Positions 33,901 to 41,309 of a stretch of 47,165 bases of DNA are shown here, in pieces. This stretch comes from a virus: positions 1 to 47,165 of IMG/VR virus record IMGVR_UViG_3300020183_000135; one strand, written 5' to 3'. The notes below the pieces were generated by a model, which was given only the letters and a program-made list of their open reading frames with translations, searched no databases and was not told the DNA's origin. A program made the translations under genes and the position numbers. Each line of letters begins with the position of its first letter. Position 1 is the stretch's first letter.

Positions 33901-34525
33901 ACAACTTCTCATAGAGCATCAACTCTTTACTCCCATAAGAAGCACTCTCACCGAAGGCATCAAATCTCCCAGTGGTAACATGATAGTCAGCGGTCAGGTT
34001 CAAGCGTGCGACAAGCCAAACGCCAACATGAGAATATATCCTTACGAAACCCTGTACGTACAGGTGGAGAGGTACGTACATGGACCTATAAAGGAGAATA
34101 GGGCGCTGGGAGAATTGGACCACCCGGAGTCTTCCGTGATCAACTTAAAGAACGTTTCTCACAATATCCTCAAGCTTTGGTGGGACGGTAAGAACCTGTA
34201 CGGAGACATAGAGATACTTCCGACCCCTTCGGGCAACATAGTCAAGGCGCTATTTCAGAATAACATAACGGTAGGCATATCCTCAAGGGCGATGGGCAGC
34301 ACCACTCCGATAGGAGAGGGACTTGTTAGGGTGGAAGAGGACTTGGAAATTATATGCTGGGATTTCGTGTCCCAACCGAGCACTTACGGAGCGTACATGA
34401 AACCCGTATCAGGGCTAAACGAATCTGTAGAGATCTCCGCTAAGCTGCACTCTAAGCAACAGAAGATCAATAGGCTCTTCTCGGATATCATGTGTTCTAT
34501 GGGAAACCAATGTTGTATTAGGTAA
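33893..34525 (+). CDS. 21: Prohead core protease (gp21)
   Basis: A 210-residue serine protease of the T4 gp21 family (fold of herpesvirus assemblins). The catalytic His is in 'GELDHPESS' (about residue 75), with the family-typical block 'NVSHNILKLWWDG' after it. The Ser is in 'VGISSRAMGS' (about 129), followed by 'DFVSQPSTYGAYM'. T4 gp21 cleaves scaffold, capsid and internal proteins after (L/I)xE, a pattern repeated in many neighbouring proteins here. It begins with its own leader-like 'MSKQLLIEHQLF'. Its end overlaps the convergent GIY-YIG gene by eight nt. The major capsid gene does not follow. Confidence 0.92.
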   Translation: MSKQLLIEHQLFTPIRSTLTEGIKSPSGNMIVSGQVQACDKPNANMRIYPYETLYVQVERYVHGPIKENRALGELDHPESSVINLKNVSHNILKLWWDGKNLYGDIEILPTPSGNIVKALFQNNITVGISSRAMGSTTPIGEGLVRVEEDLEIICWDFVSQPSTYGAYMKPVSGLNESVEISAKLHSKQQKINRLFSDIMCSMGNQCCIR

Positions 34526-35006
34526 TCACTTCCCTCGCCTCTTCGCAAACTCCTTCGACGTCTCGTCTAAAAAACTTACCGAGAATGTTCACGTTGTAAG
34601 ATTTTGGAGAACAAAGCACATCGTACTGTAGCTGCCACAGCATTTCGAAGTACGTGAGCTGCTTGGAGCTAAAACAGAACTGCAAGATCCTCTTTTCAAA
34701 GGAACATTCGCCCAAAGATTTGACGTCGTCCTTGAGCTCCTGGTTACTCCCCCAGTAGTCCTTCCAATTCGACTCCTTTACCTCTTTCTTTTTCTTTGGA
34801 ACTCTGCCCGGTTTGGACCACTCGGAGATCTCTTTTTTAGTGAGTTTTTTACTCAAATTGTTTCTGAGGATCTTCTTACCCACATAGAACTTACCGCTCT
34901 CCTTGTTTGTGATGATGTAAACGAACCCGTGAGTCTTTTCTGGGAACTGTGAAATGTCTGTGTAGGGGGTGATATTACCCTCCTTGTCTTGTCGAAACCA
35001 ATCCAT
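34518..35006 (-). CDS. GIY-YIG-type endonuclease-like protein
   Basis: A 162-residue protein. Its 'GFVYIITNKESGKFYVGKK' (about residues 27-45) is a good GIY-YIG core in variant form (VYI...YVG). A Lys-rich loop follows, then 'WKDYWGSNQELKDDV' and a C-terminal 'LTYFEMLWQLQYDVL' with the catalytic-type Glu. T4-like phages carry several such stand-alone nucleases, some homing and some involved in host DNA breakdown. No obvious DNA-binding C-terminal module is present. It converges on gp21 with an eight-nt overlap, so it may have been inserted here. Confidence 0.75.
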   Translation of the reverse strand: MDWFRQDKEGNITPYTDISQFPEKTHGFVYIITNKESGKFYVGKKILRNNLSKKLTKKEISEWSKPGRVPKKKKEVKESNWKDYWGSNQELKDDVKSLGECSFEKRILQFCFSSKQLTYFEMLWQLQYDVLCSPKSYNVNILGKFFRRDVEGVCEEAREVIT

Positions 35007-35020
35007 GTAACCGCTTTCCT

Positions 35021-35028
35021 ATAAATAT
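35021..35028 (-). promoter_or_regulatory. Late-promoter-like ATATTTAT box
   Basis: Sense ATATTTAT, 14 nt before the ATG at 35006 of the GIY-YIG gene. Inferred promoter. Confidence 0.45.
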
Positions 35029-35043
35029 AGGGAGACGGTGTTT

Positions 35044-35646
35044 TTAGAGTCGCTCGGCCTCAAAAACCTTGACAACGTAGTCTGGAATGTTCTCGTAGTT
35101 CTCTTGAAACTCTTCTGGCATCGCGTTTATTATGCTTTCGTTTGAGTAGGGACTGCTCTCTGGATCCGACCACCTCCTAGTCTTCATCATCCAAGTGTAG
35201 AAGTACACGTACCCGTTTGCCTTCTTCGTATACCTTTTCGTGTCTACTGGTAAATCGAACCTCTTTATCAGTTCCACAGAGCGTTTCTCGTTGTCCAGCT
35301 CCAAGTCTCGCATATTCCTTATGTGATCGAACACGTCTGGTACGTCCTCTCCAGCAAGCCACCTTTCTATGTGATCGATCGTGTATTCGCAAGCGATCCA
35401 CTCATCGCACCTTTCTGCCCACTGGGTGAGATGACCGTACTCGTGCACAAGTGTTTCTGTCCAATCGTCCCTCTTAGCAGCTACTACTAGCTGTTTAAAC
35501 TCGCTATCGAAGTAACCCGAACACTTGATGTTTCCGCTAAGTCTAAGGTATCCAGATCTTTTTCTAAGTTCGAATTTAATCTTGTGTAATTTGCATTGTT
35601 TTTTTACGTAAGCTATAAAAGATTGTTCTTGGGGAGATAATCGCAT
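35044..35646 (-). CDS. Metallopeptidase-like protein (HExxH)
   Basis: A 200-residue protein with a zinc motif in 'LVHEYGHLTQWAER' (about residues 66-79), that is HEYGH with the catalytic Glu. The N-terminal half is a small beta region ('RKRSGYLRLSGNIKCSGYF'). The C-terminal half is helical with conserved-looking 'FYTWMMKTRRWSDPESSPYS'. The domain arrangement is that of phage SprT/ImmA-like peptidases. It is the second HExxH protein in the window and not closely similar to the first. Target unknown. Confidence 0.75.
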   Translation of the reverse strand: MRLSPQEQSFIAYVKKQCKLHKIKFELRKRSGYLRLSGNIKCSGYFDSEFKQLVVAAKRDDWTETLVHEYGHLTQWAERCDEWIACEYTIDHIERWLAGEDVPDVFDHIRNMRDLELDNEKRSVELIKRFDLPVDTKRYTKKANGYVYFYTWMMKTRRWSDPESSPYSNESIINAMPEEFQENYENIPDYVVKVFEAERL

Positions 35647-35672
35647 AAGCTAACCTATTAACTATACTTATG

Positions 35673-36428
35673 CTAAAAAAATATAAATCTCTTTTTTTTC
35701 TTTTTGTTTGTGCAATAGCCGAATTTTACAGTTTTCCTCCCGTTCCAATTCTTACCCACGTTTTCTACAGTAGCGTTCTCAGAATCTAAGTGTATTCCCA
35801 CTATTTCGGGTATTAGTTCCCTTTTGTCTCTACTCCACTTTTTGCAAAAAAGAACGTCTGTTCTATCTGCGCTACCGTGTTCAGAATTGTACTTGTTAAC
35901 CCCAGATCCCTGAGGGTGAAACATTTGAAAGTAGCCTATAGGCAAATAACCCGATTCTTTATATTGCATGGTCCTAGCCGCTATGGGAAAAGCGTCCAAG
36001 TGCATAAGAAAGTAGTTCTCGTAGATTAATTTCGGATTGGTTACGAACTCGCTCCATGATTCGAAATTTGGACACATCATCCTGTCTATACCGTATATCT
36101 TGCTTTTATCAAAGTATAGGTTATCGAACATCTGTCTGGTGAATGGAGGAAGATACACGTCCGCATCTATGTGACACACCCAATCCCTCTTGTGCAGAAA
36201 GTCCAATCCCTCGTTGATACCCCTAGCTTTATTGAAAGCGTCCCCTTCCTCGTAAAACGCTTTTGTCTTAATGCACTGCACGTTGTGATAGTTGCACAAC
36301 CTCTGGGTGTCTTTGTCTTCAGGAGAAGTTACTACGACCAAAGAATCAAAAATGGTTTTGTTTATGGGAAGGGTGTATGCTAAAAAGTCCGAATAATTTA
36401 CGCAAACCGTCACTGCTTCTAAGTACAT
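35673..36428 (-). CDS. Glycosyltransferase-like protein (GT-A, DxD)
   Basis: A 251-residue protein with GT-A features. It starts with 'AVTVCVNYSDFLAYTL' then 'DSLVVVTSPEDKDT', a nucleotide-sugar-binding pattern. The metal-binding DxD is in 'WVCHIDADVYLPP' (about residues 82-94). A late 'IVGIHLDSENATVEN' segment may hold a catalytic His/Asp. It lacks a signal peptide, so it acts in the host cytoplasm or on virion components. Possible uses are glycosylation of phage DNA, virion proteins or host surface glycans. The C-terminus is a Lys/Phe tail. Confidence 0.75.
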   Translation of the reverse strand: MYLEAVTVCVNYSDFLAYTLPINKTIFDSLVVVTSPEDKDTQRLCNYHNVQCIKTKAFYEEGDAFNKARGINEGLDFLHKRDWVCHIDADVYLPPFTRQMFDNLYFDKSKIYGIDRMMCPNFESWSEFVTNPKLIYENYFLMHLDAFPIAARTMQYKESGYLPIGYFQMFHPQGSGVNKYNSEHGSADRTDVLFCKKWSRDKRELIPEIVGIHLDSENATVENVGKNWNGRKTVKFGYCTNKKKKKRFIFF

Positions 36429-36443
36429 AAATAATTTTATTTG

Positions 36444-36776
36444 TTAAAATTTTCTTATTGGAGCGTTATGTTTGTTGTTGTTTTGGTGTGTTTTTTTGTT
36501 ATCTGGAGAGGTAATTACCCTTCTGGGTTGACGTGGTAAGATGGGAGAGGGCGAAAGATAGGGAGTGTACACGTTAACCCTGGGAGGAGCGTAATAGTAC
36601 CCACGATAGAAGGGATGTAAGTAGAATGGATAGTAATAGGGGGAATAATTCATTACAGAAGCCGCTATGTTGTTGTTTCTCGGAGTGGAAAAGTAAATAT
36701 CGTCAGGGCAGTATTTACCTGGATACGTGTAACAAGAGGATAAAAAAACTAAAAATGCTAAGATGCAGTGCTTCAT
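36444..36776 (-). CDS. Pro/Tyr-rich lipoprotein next to lysis genes
   Basis: A 110-residue exported lipoprotein. The signal 'MKHCILAFLVFLSSCYTY' has a lipobox LSSC, so Cys15 should be lipidated. The mature part is Tyr/Pro-rich ('SPYYYPFYLHPFYRGYYYAP') with an Asn/Lys-rich end, without recognisable domains. The frame can be extended upstream to 36809, but the ATG at 36776 gives a proper signal peptide and lies four nt from an ATATTTAT box. Position beside the endolysin/holin pair and lipidation raise the possibility of an outer-membrane spanin subunit. Surface modification is the alternative. Confidence 0.65.
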   Translation of the reverse strand: MKHCILAFLVFLSSCYTYPGKYCPDDIYFSTPRNNNIAASVMNYSPYYYPFYLHPFYRGYYYAPPRVNVYTPYLSPSPILPRQPRRVITSPDNKKTHQNNNKHNAPIRKF

Positions 36777-36777
36777 G

Positions 36778-36930
36778 TTAATAAATATTGTGCCTATACA
36801 AAGAAGCAACCGAATCGCTTAACGGGCGCACTAAAGACGAATCGAATACGGGTTCTTCAGTGTGTGTCGATGCTTTCTTGTTTCCACAGGATAGAAATAA
36901 AATTGAGCAAAACAAAGCGATCCTTTTCAT
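36778..36930 (-). CDS. 50-aa small lipoprotein (o-spanin-like candidate)
   Basis: A 50-residue ORF. Its signal 'MKRIALFCSILFLSCGNK' contains a lipobox LSCG (Cys15). The mature peptide is only about 36 residues ('ASTHTEEPVFDSS' onward). Size, lipidation and position directly after the holin gene resemble Rz1-type outer-membrane spanins, though it is not proline-rich. The stop codon lies two nt before the next lipoprotein's ATG and overlaps the upstream edge of its promoter-like box. The proper start and signal support a real gene. Confidence 0.65.
   Translation of the reverse strand: MKRIALFCSILFLSCGNKKASTHTEEPVFDSSLVRPLSDSVASLYRHNIY
36781..36788 (-). promoter_or_regulatory. Late-promoter-like ATATTTAT box
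   Basis: Sense ATATTTAT, four nt before the ATG at 36776, embedded in the last codons of the 50-aa lipoprotein. It may also be fortuitous coding sequence. Confidence 0.35.
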
Positions 36931-36976
36931 AAAAGTATTTTTTAAAATAAAAAAAAATAAATTAATAAATTAAGTG

Positions 36977-37237
36977 CTACTGTTGCGGCTCTTCATCGGA
37001 CTCAGAGTCTTCCTTGAGTTCCTTCTTAGTGTTTATGAACTTATCTACAGACGCTATTCCTAGGGATCCTAAGGTGAGAATGAGAAAGGAGTTGAATATG
37101 AACTCGTTCACTACTAGCTCTTTCCCCAAATACCCCGTAATGATATCAGCTATAGCAAATAAGATCATCATCACGAGAGATATGAATCCCGCCACAGACT
37201 TTTCGTTTATGTGGTTGTTATCTTCGAATAGTTTCAT
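36977..37237 (-). CDS. Two-span holin (putative)
   Basis: An 86-residue protein. There are two hydrophobic spans, about residues 14-37 ('VAGFISLVMMILFAIADIIT' onward) and about 44-63 ('FIFNSFLILTLGSLGIASV'). They are joined by a short loop, with a charged, acidic C-terminal tail. This is the profile of class II-type holins. Its ATG overlaps the endolysin stop (one nt), giving an endolysin-holin-lipoprotein order. The holin would time lysis by permeabilising the inner membrane so that the endolysin can reach the wall. Function is inferred from topology and neighbour. Confidence 0.75.
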   Translation of the reverse strand: MKLFEDNNHINEKSVAGFISLVMMILFAIADIITGYLGKELVVNEFIFNSFLILTLGSLGIASVDKFINTKKELKEDSESDEEPQQ

Positions 37238-37830
37238 TACTTGAGCAAATTGTAGTATTCGTTAAAGTGTTTCTGGCGGTCAGGAAGACCTATCGTTCCA
37301 CCGTTCACGCACTTCGTAACCGACACCACACTCGCGTCAGTAGCGTCCTTGCACCTAAACAAACAGTGCCTGTGAAAAAACCAAGCCGCTGAAAGCAGCG
37401 GATACTTCGTAGCAATAAGATCAGGGAACTGGAGGATATTTTCAGTCACCACTTTATCGAACTGTGTGTAGTTGTTCTTACCCGTAAGTTGTATGTATCC
37501 CCTTCCCCTGTATCTGTAACCTTCTCCGGAAACTTCAGGACCGTTACCCATGCGATTACCGTAAACTAAGTTTGCTATTTTTTCTGGCTTTCTCTCGTAT
37601 AGTTTTGCTTTATTGGGATCGGGGAAATATTTCTTGAACATCGCCAAGAGGCCCTTTGCGCTGTAGTTTAAATTCTCGGTTGTTAGTCTAAAGCCACCGC
37701 TTTCGTGACCGCACTGAGAGAGGAAGTGAGCTAACTTTACTGGAGTATTGAATTCGAATTTCTGGATTACTTCTGGAATCTGAGCTATTACGTTATCTGG
37801 AATGTGACCCTTTAACTTGTTTATGTCCAT
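37237..37830 (-). CDS. Endolysin, GH19 chitinase-like lysozyme
   Basis: A 197-residue glycoside hydrolase family 19 protein. 'FLSQCGHESGGF' (about residues 37-48) holds the catalytic Glu. 'ENLNYSAKGLLAMFKKYFP' and 'EGYRYRGRGYIQLTGKNNY' (about 100-118) are classic GH19 phage-lysin blocks. It cleaves the peptidoglycan glycan backbone. It has no signal peptide, so it needs the adjoining holin. It heads a unit with an ATATTTAT box 20 nt upstream. Length is typical for a single-domain GH19 endolysin. Confidence 0.92.
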   Translation of the reverse strand: MDINKLKGHIPDNVIAQIPEVIQKFEFNTPVKLAHFLSQCGHESGGFRLTTENLNYSAKGLLAMFKKYFPDPNKAKLYERKPEKIANLVYGNRMGNGPEVSGEGYRYRGRGYIQLTGKNNYTQFDKVVTENILQFPDLIATKYPLLSAAWFFHRHCLFRCKDATDASVVSVTKCVNGGTIGLPDRQKHFNEYYNLLK

Positions 37831-37850
37831 AATCTATTGGTTTTTCAGAC

Positions 37851-37858
37851 ATAAATAT
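37851..37858 (-). promoter_or_regulatory. Late-promoter-like ATATTTAT box
   Basis: Sense ATATTTAT, 20 nt before the endolysin ATG at 37830, seven nt from the stop of the lectin-like gene. Late expression suits a lysis cassette. Inferred. Confidence 0.5.
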
Positions 37859-37864
37859 CATAGT

Positions 37865-39307
37865 TTATTGAGTGGAGTGAGATAGATTCACGTCTCCTAA
37901 TACGCAATACTTTATATTTTGAGTCAAGTTACTTGTACCCAAGTTTATCGTAAAGAAGGAAACAGGGTATATAGAGGAAAAATTTGCTCTAGTTATATTA
38001 TCGTAATCAGTGGGTTCGAACCAAAGTACTTTAAAAATAAGTTTAGATCCAAGGGTGTGAGCGAGTATTAGATAAGCATCACCTAAATCTACTACGCCAT
38101 CCATGTTAACGTCTGCTGCTTTCCACTGTTTGGTGTGTGTCATGACCAACCCCAGAGCAGTTTGATTGGGAGTGCTTTCGTTCAGAATCTCTCCAAATAC
38201 CAAGTCGAAATCCGTAGATGTTACGCCCTGAACTGGCATCGATGGGACCAGTTTATAAGTTGCGTTCTGAATTGGTAGCGTGAAAGTGTAGTTACCGCTT
38301 GCGTCCACGTTCTTGTAATCTATTAAAGTGTCAGTTCCGTTTACGATTCTGTAAAGAGTTAATAACGGTCTGGATGTTAGAGATGCGGGGATAGATACTG
38401 TACCGCTTAACGTATTGGTAATGGCCACTGTATTCGTTGTGTTCGCAGTGTAAAATCCTGTGAAAGTGGCGTCCTGTGGATTCGACCACGTACCAAACTC
38501 TACTATGTACGGATTGGAAAAATTAGAGGTGCCAGGTAAATCGTTCCAACAGCTACCACCGTTCCATTTAGTCACAGCAAAGTCTTCGTCCCCAGCGTTG
38601 TTAGGTTCACCCGTACACCAGTTATTGTATTGCCCAGAAACGTTTCCAGTCAATTGACCGTTTGCGGTTTTTATCAGAGTTCCGTTTTCTGGACCAGCAT
38701 CTATCCTCCAGTAACCCTCTTGAGCCCTATCTGTAAGGGCGAACCATATATTGTTTTGCGGTACGTTAGATATGATGAAACTTTCTTCGTTGGAAGACGT
38801 TATAGTCACCAAGTATCCAGTTTGACCCTTGAAAGTCTGTTGAGCGCTCAACGCCTTAGCGTTATCGTACGTAGCACCAGCAGATACCGGTCTGTAAAAG
38901 TGACCGTTAATGGCGTTGTAGTAGTATCCAGAAGGATTAAGCGTCGCTGATATAGATATCTGGGCGTTTCCCAGAGTCGCACCGGTGTTCACCTTCAGCG
39001 TAGAGAGAGCGTTGTTTATATTTGCCATGGTTCCCGTAAAGCTTACGCGGGTGATGCTGGACCACGAAGAGTAACCCGTTGCTCTTGTCAATCCAGTCGT
39101 GGTAAGGATGCTAAAAGTGGTACCAGACGGGGGATTAATGAGACCGACCGAAGCCAATAATATGTCAGACGCTCCAAACCCGCTTATTACGAAACCGCTA
39201 GCATCCTGCCCGCTTACGCTTGCTTGGTAAGTCCTACCAGGTGGGGCTGTTATGGATTGACCCAACCCAACCAAAGGAAACAACACTATGACTACAAAAA
39301 GTCTCAT
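37865..39307 (-). CDS. Exported C-type-lectin / dockerin-like protein
   Basis: A 480-residue secreted protein with a signal peptide (about residues 1-16, ending GLGQ). Residues about 134-271 are a C-type-lectin-like domain: 'YDNAKALSAQQTFKGQTGYL', 'WFALTDRAQEGYWRIDAG', 'CTGEPNNAGDEDFA' and 'CWNDLPG'. These include the EPN carbohydrate-type motif. An Ig-like carboxypeptidase-regulatory unit follows, then a dockerin-like calcium loop 'ADVNMDGVVDLGDAYLIL' (about 397-415). The chain ends at 'LGDVNLSHSTQ', exactly where the paralogous 630-aa protein carries on into cohesin-like and T9SS domains. It probably binds glycans at the cell surface. Its start overlaps the nuclease stop (ATGA). Confidence 0.78.
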   Translation of the reverse strand: MRLFVVIVLFPLVGLGQSITAPPGRTYQASVSGQDASGFVISGFGASDILLASVGLINPPSGTTFSILTTTGLTRATGYSSWSSITRVSFTGTMANINNALSTLKVNTGATLGNAQISISATLNPSGYYYNAINGHFYRPVSAGATYDNAKALSAQQTFKGQTGYLVTITSSNEESFIISNVPQNNIWFALTDRAQEGYWRIDAGPENGTLIKTANGQLTGNVSGQYNNWCTGEPNNAGDEDFAVTKWNGGSCWNDLPGTSNFSNPYIVEFGTWSNPQDATFTGFYTANTTNTVAITNTLSGTVSIPASLTSRPLLTLYRIVNGTDTLIDYKNVDASGNYTFTLPIQNATYKLVPSMPVQGVTSTDFDLVFGEILNESTPNQTALGLVMTHTKQWKAADVNMDGVVDLGDAYLILAHTLGSKLIFKVLWFEPTDYDNITRANFSSIYPVSFFTINLGTSNLTQNIKYCVLGDVNLSHSTQ

Positions 39308-39930
39308 CTAAACTTGAATCCAGTAAGTTTTTCTATTTCTTCTACGCTTGTTTTGTTATTTTCCAACCCATCAGCCTTGCTCGTATCGTTGTTGAAAAGG
39401 TACGCAAACCACTGGTTGGTACCCTTAACATAAATAACTTTCCAACACTGTTTGGGAATAGATACCCTTCCTATTTTTTTAATTTCCCCAAAAGATCCGC
39501 ACCACACTTTAGTAGAATCGTTTTTTATAGCAATATCTCTAACAACCACTTCCAAAGACTTCCAGTCTCCCCTATTGAGAGCGGGATATTGAGCAGTCAT
39601 GTTAGTAAAGTAAAAAGATTGCTCGTTCGATACCCGATCGCACGCTGCGTCTGCAGCAGGAAAGTTGTGACCTCGATCGAATCCACTATTTGTGTAATCG
39701 CTTTGCAAATTGCTTTCTTTTGCTATTCCAGGATCTGGAATGAACTTGTCTTCTCTCTTGACTTTAATATCACAAATTAAGCTATTCTTTGTTATCCACC
39801 ACTCTACTTTTACTGGGTAACACTTAATTTTGTCAAAAGTTGTAGAATATGCCTTGTAATGCAAGGTCACCGTATCCTGAGCTTTGGCAGATGCGCAAAT
39901 AACGAAAAATGCGAGTAATAGTTTTTTCAT
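39304..39930 (-). CDS. Exported DNA/RNA non-specific endonuclease (NUC1 family)
   Basis: A 208-residue secreted nuclease. The signal peptide is 'MKKLLLAFFVICASAKAQ'. The beta-beta-alpha-metal core has 'FDRGHNFPAADA' (DRGH general base, about residues 84-87), 'FYFTNMTAQ' and 'LNRGDWKSLE' with the metal-binding Asn (about 118). Later blocks, 'KVWCGSF' and 'QCWKVIYVK', are typical of NucA/EndoG relatives. It would degrade DNA or RNA in the periplasm or outside the cell. Coupled at both ends by ATGA overlaps to the barrel and lectin genes, it belongs to a single exported-protein operon. Confidence 0.88.
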   Translation of the reverse strand: MKKLLLAFFVICASAKAQDTVTLHYKAYSTTFDKIKCYPVKVEWWITKNSLICDIKVKREDKFIPDPGIAKESNLQSDYTNSGFDRGHNFPAADAACDRVSNEQSFYFTNMTAQYPALNRGDWKSLEVVVRDIAIKNDSTKVWCGSFGEIKKIGRVSIPKQCWKVIYVKGTNQWFAYLFNNDTSKADGLENNKTSVEEIEKLTGFKFR

Positions 39931-41306
39931 AGGTTAATTTTTGATCCTACTAGTAAAAACGATAGTATTGGAAACTCTGGGTTTGTTGAAACGTTTGCTT
40001 TATAGTTTACGTTGAATTTAAACCTTTTGGTTAGTTGGTAATCTAAACCGCTACCCAAGAAACCGCTAAACGTCCTATCGGTCGTGGTTATTTGGTCCTT
40101 TGAAGAGTAAATCAAAGGGGTGGAAATGATGTATATCTCTGGGGATAGAGTAAGCCTCTTTCCCGCTCTTAGCGGTTTAGTGTAAAACGCTGTGAAAGAT
40201 GGGGATAGGTAAGTGTTATCCTCTTCTGAAACGAGAGTGCCAGCAGCGCTCAGATTAAACCCAGTAACACCCCACTTATCCGCGTTGAGTATACCACTAT
40301 ACCCAAAGAATGCTAACACGTTTCCGTAAGTGTAAACGCCAGTCAGACTAACGTTGTGAATGTATTTTAGAGATCCGCTCTTTGAGAAGTGCATCTTAGT
40401 AAATCTACCAGACAACGCGAACTGCTTAAAGTTTAGCCAAGTCATGCTTGTTAGACCCCAACTTGAGGCTCCTGTCATTGAGGACCTCGATATGCCCAAA
40501 TTTAGGATCGGAGTGAAAGATTTATCTAAGTTTTGCGCAGTGGTTAAGTCGGATTGCACTATTACAGGATTGCTTCTAGAGTTACCGCTCTTACCTCCCT
40601 TGCTACTTTTGCCTCCTCCGCCCCCTTCTTTCTCTTGTTTTGAATCGCTATTCATAGTCGTAGTCGTCGCAACTTCCTCTCCCGCTTCTGAATTTTTATT
40701 ACCAGAGTTTGAATTAGTAGCACCACTAGCGTTACCGCCGACACCAGACCCACCGCTAGCATCACTAGTATTATTCCCGCTTCCATTGCCAGTGCCTGTA
40801 GAATTTTTAGTATTACTTGAAGTGCTTGTATTATTTCCAGTATTATTGTTTGCATTTTTTTCGTTTTTTAATTTTTTTTCCGAAGAAGAATTGTTACCTT
40901 TAGAAGCAGCATCAGTCGCTCCACTCACAGAAGTTGAAGTAGAAGAAGAAGCTGATTGCGCTTGACTCATTATGCTACCAACAACGCTTTGTACTGTTCC
41001 GCTTATAGCTTGAGATACTATTTGGTTTTGAGTGACTTGCCCCGATTGTTGGGAGCACGGAGCAACTTTTCTGTATTCCGCGTAAACTTGATTGACCCAA
41101 GAGGAGAACGCTCCGCTCAAAACGTCAGATGAACTGAATTGCCTAGATTGACCTAGGAAAAATACCACAGTACCTGAGGCAGGAATAGAAAAGAACGTTA
41201 TTTGTTTTGTGCAGGGATCTACGAATTGGTGAGTGAGTACTTGACCCTCGCTCTTCAAACTACAGAGAACGAAAAACCAAGCGCTTAAAATAATTTTTTG
41301 CCACAT
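39927..41306 (-). CDS. Outer-membrane beta-barrel protein with long Asn/Ser/Gly insert
   Basis: A 459-residue exported protein. A signal peptide (about 1-21, ending SEGQ) is followed by a small domain with two Cys (C32 and C83). Residues about 117-245 are a low-complexity Ser/Asn/Thr/Gly region with a Lys/Gly patch. Residues about 250-459 are amphipathic strands alternating with turns ('WGLTSMTWLNFKQFALSG', 'RFKFNVNYKANVS'), as in 8-12-strand outer-membrane barrels. The chain ends 'FLLVGSKINL'. It is three nt downstream of the CsgG-like gene, so the two may form one secretion or display unit. Family not identified; barrel assignment is from strand periodicity. Confidence 0.6.
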   Translation of the reverse strand: MWQKIILSAWFFVLCSLKSEGQVLTHQFVDPCTKQITFFSIPASGTVVFFLGQSRQFSSSDVLSGAFSSWVNQVYAEYRKVAPCSQQSGQVTQNQIVSQAISGTVQSVVGSIMSQAQSASSSTSTSVSGATDAASKGNNSSSEKKLKNEKNANNNTGNNTSTSSNTKNSTGTGNGSGNNTSDASGGSGVGGNASGATNSNSGNKNSEAGEEVATTTTMNSDSKQEKEGGGGGKSSKGGKSGNSRSNPVIVQSDLTTAQNLDKSFTPILNLGISRSSMTGASSWGLTSMTWLNFKQFALSGRFTKMHFSKSGSLKYIHNVSLTGVYTYGNVLAFFGYSGILNADKWGVTGFNLSAAGTLVSEEDNTYLSPSFTAFYTKPLRAGKRLTLSPEIYIISTPLIYSSKDQITTTDRTFSGFLGSGLDYQLTKRFKFNVNYKANVSTNPEFPILSFLLVGSKINL

Positions 41307-41309
41307 TCA

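Noticed and set aside
35177-35401. 74-aa minus-strand and 70-aa plus-strand ORFs within the metallopeptidase gene
   Set aside because: Both lie in alternative frames of a gene with a clear HExxH motif and show random, Arg/Cys-biased composition.
40360-40965. 201-aa plus-strand ORF rich in Leu/Pro/Val
   Set aside because: It is the antisense of the Ser/Asn/Gly low-complexity region and barrel of the minus-strand gene; its composition is an artefact of that strand.
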